DNA from: JBBRDU01 sp038203615
Lineage (GTDB): Bacteria > Verrucomicrobiota > Verrucomicrobiia > Chthoniobacterales > UBA10450
Direction of reading: 5' to 3'
NCBI GenBank assembly: GCA_038203615.1
Contig: JBBRDU010000081.1
Coordinates: forward strand, 1 to 13,930
Length of the DNA: 13,930 bases
Shown here: piece after piece, positions 12,907 through 13,930 of the stretch
How positions within the stretch are numbered: position 1 is the stretch's first letter
How the letters are laid out: every line of letters begins with the position of its first letter
The notes under the pieces: generated by a model
Seen by the model: only the letters and a program-made list of their open reading frames with translations
Database searches by the model: none
Told to the model about the DNA's origin: nothing
Program-made: the position numbers and the translations under genes

Positions 12907-13028
12907 CTAAGGAAAACAAGATCAGCGACGCCTATCGGGGGCGAGCGTCGATCGGAAGTGGAATGATTTAGTCATGGAAAGTGTGGAGCGAACAGCGGGT
13001 AGGCGTTCGCTGCATCGCTTGGTTAGGC
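12905..13028 (-). other. attC site D (124 bp) with a degenerate outer core
   Basis: The right core GTTAGGC is intact at 13022-13028. The left core reads ATCTAAG (12905-12911), which is CTTAGAT on the minus strand: it fits GTTRRRY except that C replaces the first G. Arms CAGCGA-CGCCTA and CAGCGAACGCCTA pair with one extra A. It is about 82% identical, without gaps, to the attC at 13601. Confidence 0.8.
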
Positions 13029-13037
13029 GCCTTGAAG

Positions 13038-13547
13038 TTAGCGCGATGGTTTATGATTTGGTTGGGCACGCTCCTGAGTTACTATGAACTGCTCGACTGA
13101 GACGCGGATGGCATTGTCAAGGAAACGATGCACGATATTCTGGGCGAAGAGCCTTGACGCCCCGCCAAACTCCGAATGGTGCTCTTGGAATTGGATGAGA
13201 TGGGGGATAATCGTTGAGCGCAGATCTGCAAACTCGCGGATCAACTCGGAAACGTCGTAGCCCTCCTTCCATCGTATGTCTCCATGCGTGGCTGCGGTAT
13301 AGGCGGCTTCCTGCTTGAGTTCGTTGCTGGAGGCGTTGCAGAGCCTGTCGCTAAGATTGTCTAAGAGTCGCGGTAGGTGGTCTTTGAGTTGGACGTAAGT
13401 GAGATCCTCTGAAGTCTCTATTTTCTTGTCGCGATGCACGGTCATTATCCACTCCGATGTAATCTGCTCGCGGCGGTCCGAAAGGAATACAGAAAGTAGG
13501 ACACCGATGCTCTGCTCGCTCGGGTTTGGGGTTGCTGGCGTTGTCAT
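13038..13547 (-). CDS. RsbRD_N-like stand-alone sensor-domain protein (cassette gene)
   Basis: This encodes 169 residues, predicted soluble and mostly helical. The pattern LKDHLPRLLDNLSDRL at about 54-69 and THGDIRWKEGYDVSELIREFADLR at 87-110 resembles the RsbRD N-terminal domain (RsbT co-antagonist type). That domain usually sits at the front of stressosome-type regulators or histidine kinases. No STAS, PAS or kinase domain follows, so this is a free-standing domain that may bind a partner sensor. The start ATG at 13547 follows a 53 bp leader after the attC core. The TAA stop lies 9 bp before attC D. Function is inferred from motif similarity. Confidence 0.6.
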   Translation of the reverse strand: MTTPATPNPSEQSIGVLLSVFLSDRREQITSEWIMTVHRDKKIETSEDLTYVQLKDHLPRLLDNLSDRLCNASSNELKQEAAYTAATHGDIRWKEGYDVSELIREFADLRSTIIPHLIQFQEHHSEFGGASRLFAQNIVHRFLDNAIRVSVEQFIVTQERAQPNHKPSR

Positions 13548-13600
13548 GGTTTTATTATTTCGGTGTTGCTCTGTTCGTCCTGGATGGCGGATGCAGAGTC
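13548..13600 (-). promoter_or_regulatory. Cassette leader upstream of the RsbRD_N-like gene
   Basis: This is 53 bp between the attC core and the start codon, AT-rich near the start (TAATAAAACC just before ATG). It is longer than most other cassette leaders here and could hold a weak promoter or ribosome site. No convincing -35/-10 pair is visible. Confidence 0.2.
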
Positions 13601-13713
13601 GCCTAACGAAAATAAGATCAGCGACGCCTACCGGGCGCGAGCGTGGATCGTGGATGGAATGATTTAGTCATAGGAAATGTAAAACGAAAAGCGGGTAGGC
13701 GATAGCTGCATCG
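13601..13713 (-). other. attC site E, right arm interrupted by an IS110-type element
   Basis: Core GCCTAAC 13601-13607. The site matches attC D without gaps to GCTGCATCG at 13705-13713 (about 93 of 113 positions). Instead of the expected spacer and GTTAGGC, unrelated sequence then begins. The missing part is the R'' core and its spacer in cassette orientation. The gene this attC belonged to would lie to the right of the window. Confidence 0.78.
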
Positions 13714-13732
13714 TATAGATGACATGTAAAGA

Positions 13733-13762
13733 GTGCGGGCAAGTTGGTAGACTCACCCGCAC
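13733..13762. promoter_or_regulatory. Hairpin in the IS110-type element just before the transposase start
   Basis: GTGCGGG (13733-13739) pairs perfectly with CCCGCAC (13756-13762) around a 16 nt loop. It ends 4 bp before the start codon and so would mask translation initiation if formed in the mRNA. It may also be a subterminal inverted repeat or recognition structure of the element. Confidence 0.5.
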
Positions 13763-13766
13763 AATT

Positions 13767-13930
13767 ATGAAATGTGTCATTGCAAACAGAGAGTTGTCCT
13801 CACCCGAGGGAACCCGCGAAGAGTTTAATCTTCGCCCTGGAGCAATCAAGCTTGGGATTGATGTGCACCAGGAATTTTATGTGGTGGTGGGGCAGGAGGG
13901 CGGGAGCAATCCCAAGCCGCCGCAGCGCTT
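13767..13930 (+). CDS. IS110-family transposase, N-terminal fragment cut by the window end
   Basis: There are 54 complete codons from ATG 13767, open to the window edge. IKLGIDVHQEFYVVV (residues about 28-42) is the start of the RuvC-like DEDD catalytic fold of IS110 transposases, with the first catalytic Asp in GIDV. NPKPPQRF follows, a stretch common in this family. These recombinases use the DEDD domain and, in characterised members, an element-encoded bridge RNA to choose targets. The rest, including the C-terminal serine domain, is outside the window. No clear Shine-Dalgarno is seen. Confidence 0.8.
   Translation, partial: MKCVIANRELSSPEGTREEFNLRPGAIKLGIDVHQEFYVVVGQEGGSNPKPPQR

Larger units (their letters stand above)
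9217..13713 (-). mobile_element. Integron gene-cassette array (no integrase in window), interrupted by two insertion sequences
   Basis: Five minus-strand genes are separated by attC-like sites of 123-124 bp with the core pair GCCTAAC/GTTAGGC at the outer ends. Each site pairs its arms around a variable centre. In the five sites with both arms the same arm carries one extra base, as in classical attC sites, where it directs recombination of the folded bottom strand. That puts the canonical orientation on the minus strand, matching gene direction. The recombinogenic strand would be the window's plus strand. Cassettes start within tens of bases of a core and end at the next one. No intI or attI is seen. 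On this reading the platform lies to the right of the window, or this is an attC cluster lacking an integrase (CALIN). Confidence 0.85.
13714..13930 (+). mobile_element. 5' end of an IS110/IS1111-family insertion sequence (continues past window)
   Basis: The attC E similarity breaks off at 13713 and an IS110-type transposase begins 53 bp later. Such a short left non-coding end fits the IS1111 branch, some members of which are known to insert into attC sites. The right end is outside the window, so subgroup and target duplication are undetermined. Confidence 0.65.

Noticed and set aside
9267..13607. CRISPR array, considered because a 7 bp motif recurs
   Set aside because: The motif occurs in inverted pairs about 123 bp apart with genes between the pairs, not as direct repeats with short spacers.
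9217..13930. Integron integrase
   Set aside because: No tyrosine recombinase frame is present; the only recombinases are IS30-type DDE and IS110-type DEDD transposases.

Overview
The window most likely comes from a member of the Verrucomicrobia or a close PVC relative, probably from soil. The evidence is a double-length UvrA of about 1,960 residues with four ABC ATPase domains (an architecture known from PVC bacteria), a GTP-type PEP carboxykinase, and several families of compound palindromic repeats. This placement is inference from gene architecture, not from a database search.

Positions 1-9216 look like ordinary chromosome. A 151 bp palindromic repeat (1-151) lies downstream of a minus-strand rhomboid-like membrane protein (178-1026). 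That protein appears to lack the catalytic serine. It is transcribed divergently from pckG (1165-2976). A 354 bp gap (2977-3330) holds three separate palindromic structures and leads into uvrA (3331-9216). The uvrA frame itself contains three in-frame compound palindromic repeats. One of them (6399-6561) belongs to the same family as the repeat at 1-151.

Positions 9217-13930 are an accessory region. I read it as the distal part of an integron gene-cassette array without a visible integrase. Four nearly complete attC sites of 123-124 bp, one attC interrupted by an insertion sequence and one truncated attC alternate with five minus-strand genes. The outer cores are GCCTAAC and GTTAGGC. In all five assessable sites one extra, unpaired base sits in the same arm, which fixes the attC orientation and agrees with the gene orientation. 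In transcription order (right to left) the genes are: an RsbRD_N-like sensor-domain protein, a HEPN-like protein with an RX4H motif, a membrane protein, a CHASE3 sensor protein with a degenerate zinc-ribbon tail, and another small membrane protein. The array ends in half an attC about 30-50 bp past the uvrA stop.

Two insertion sequences have entered the array. A complete IS30-family element (about 11303-12311) lies between the HEPN-like gene and its attC. The 5' end of an IS110/IS1111-family element (from about 13714 to the window end) interrupts the last attC. The array looks like a store of small sensory, membrane and possible defence genes that depend on a distant promoter or on their own weak promoters. 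The integrase and attI, if they exist, should lie to the right of the window.
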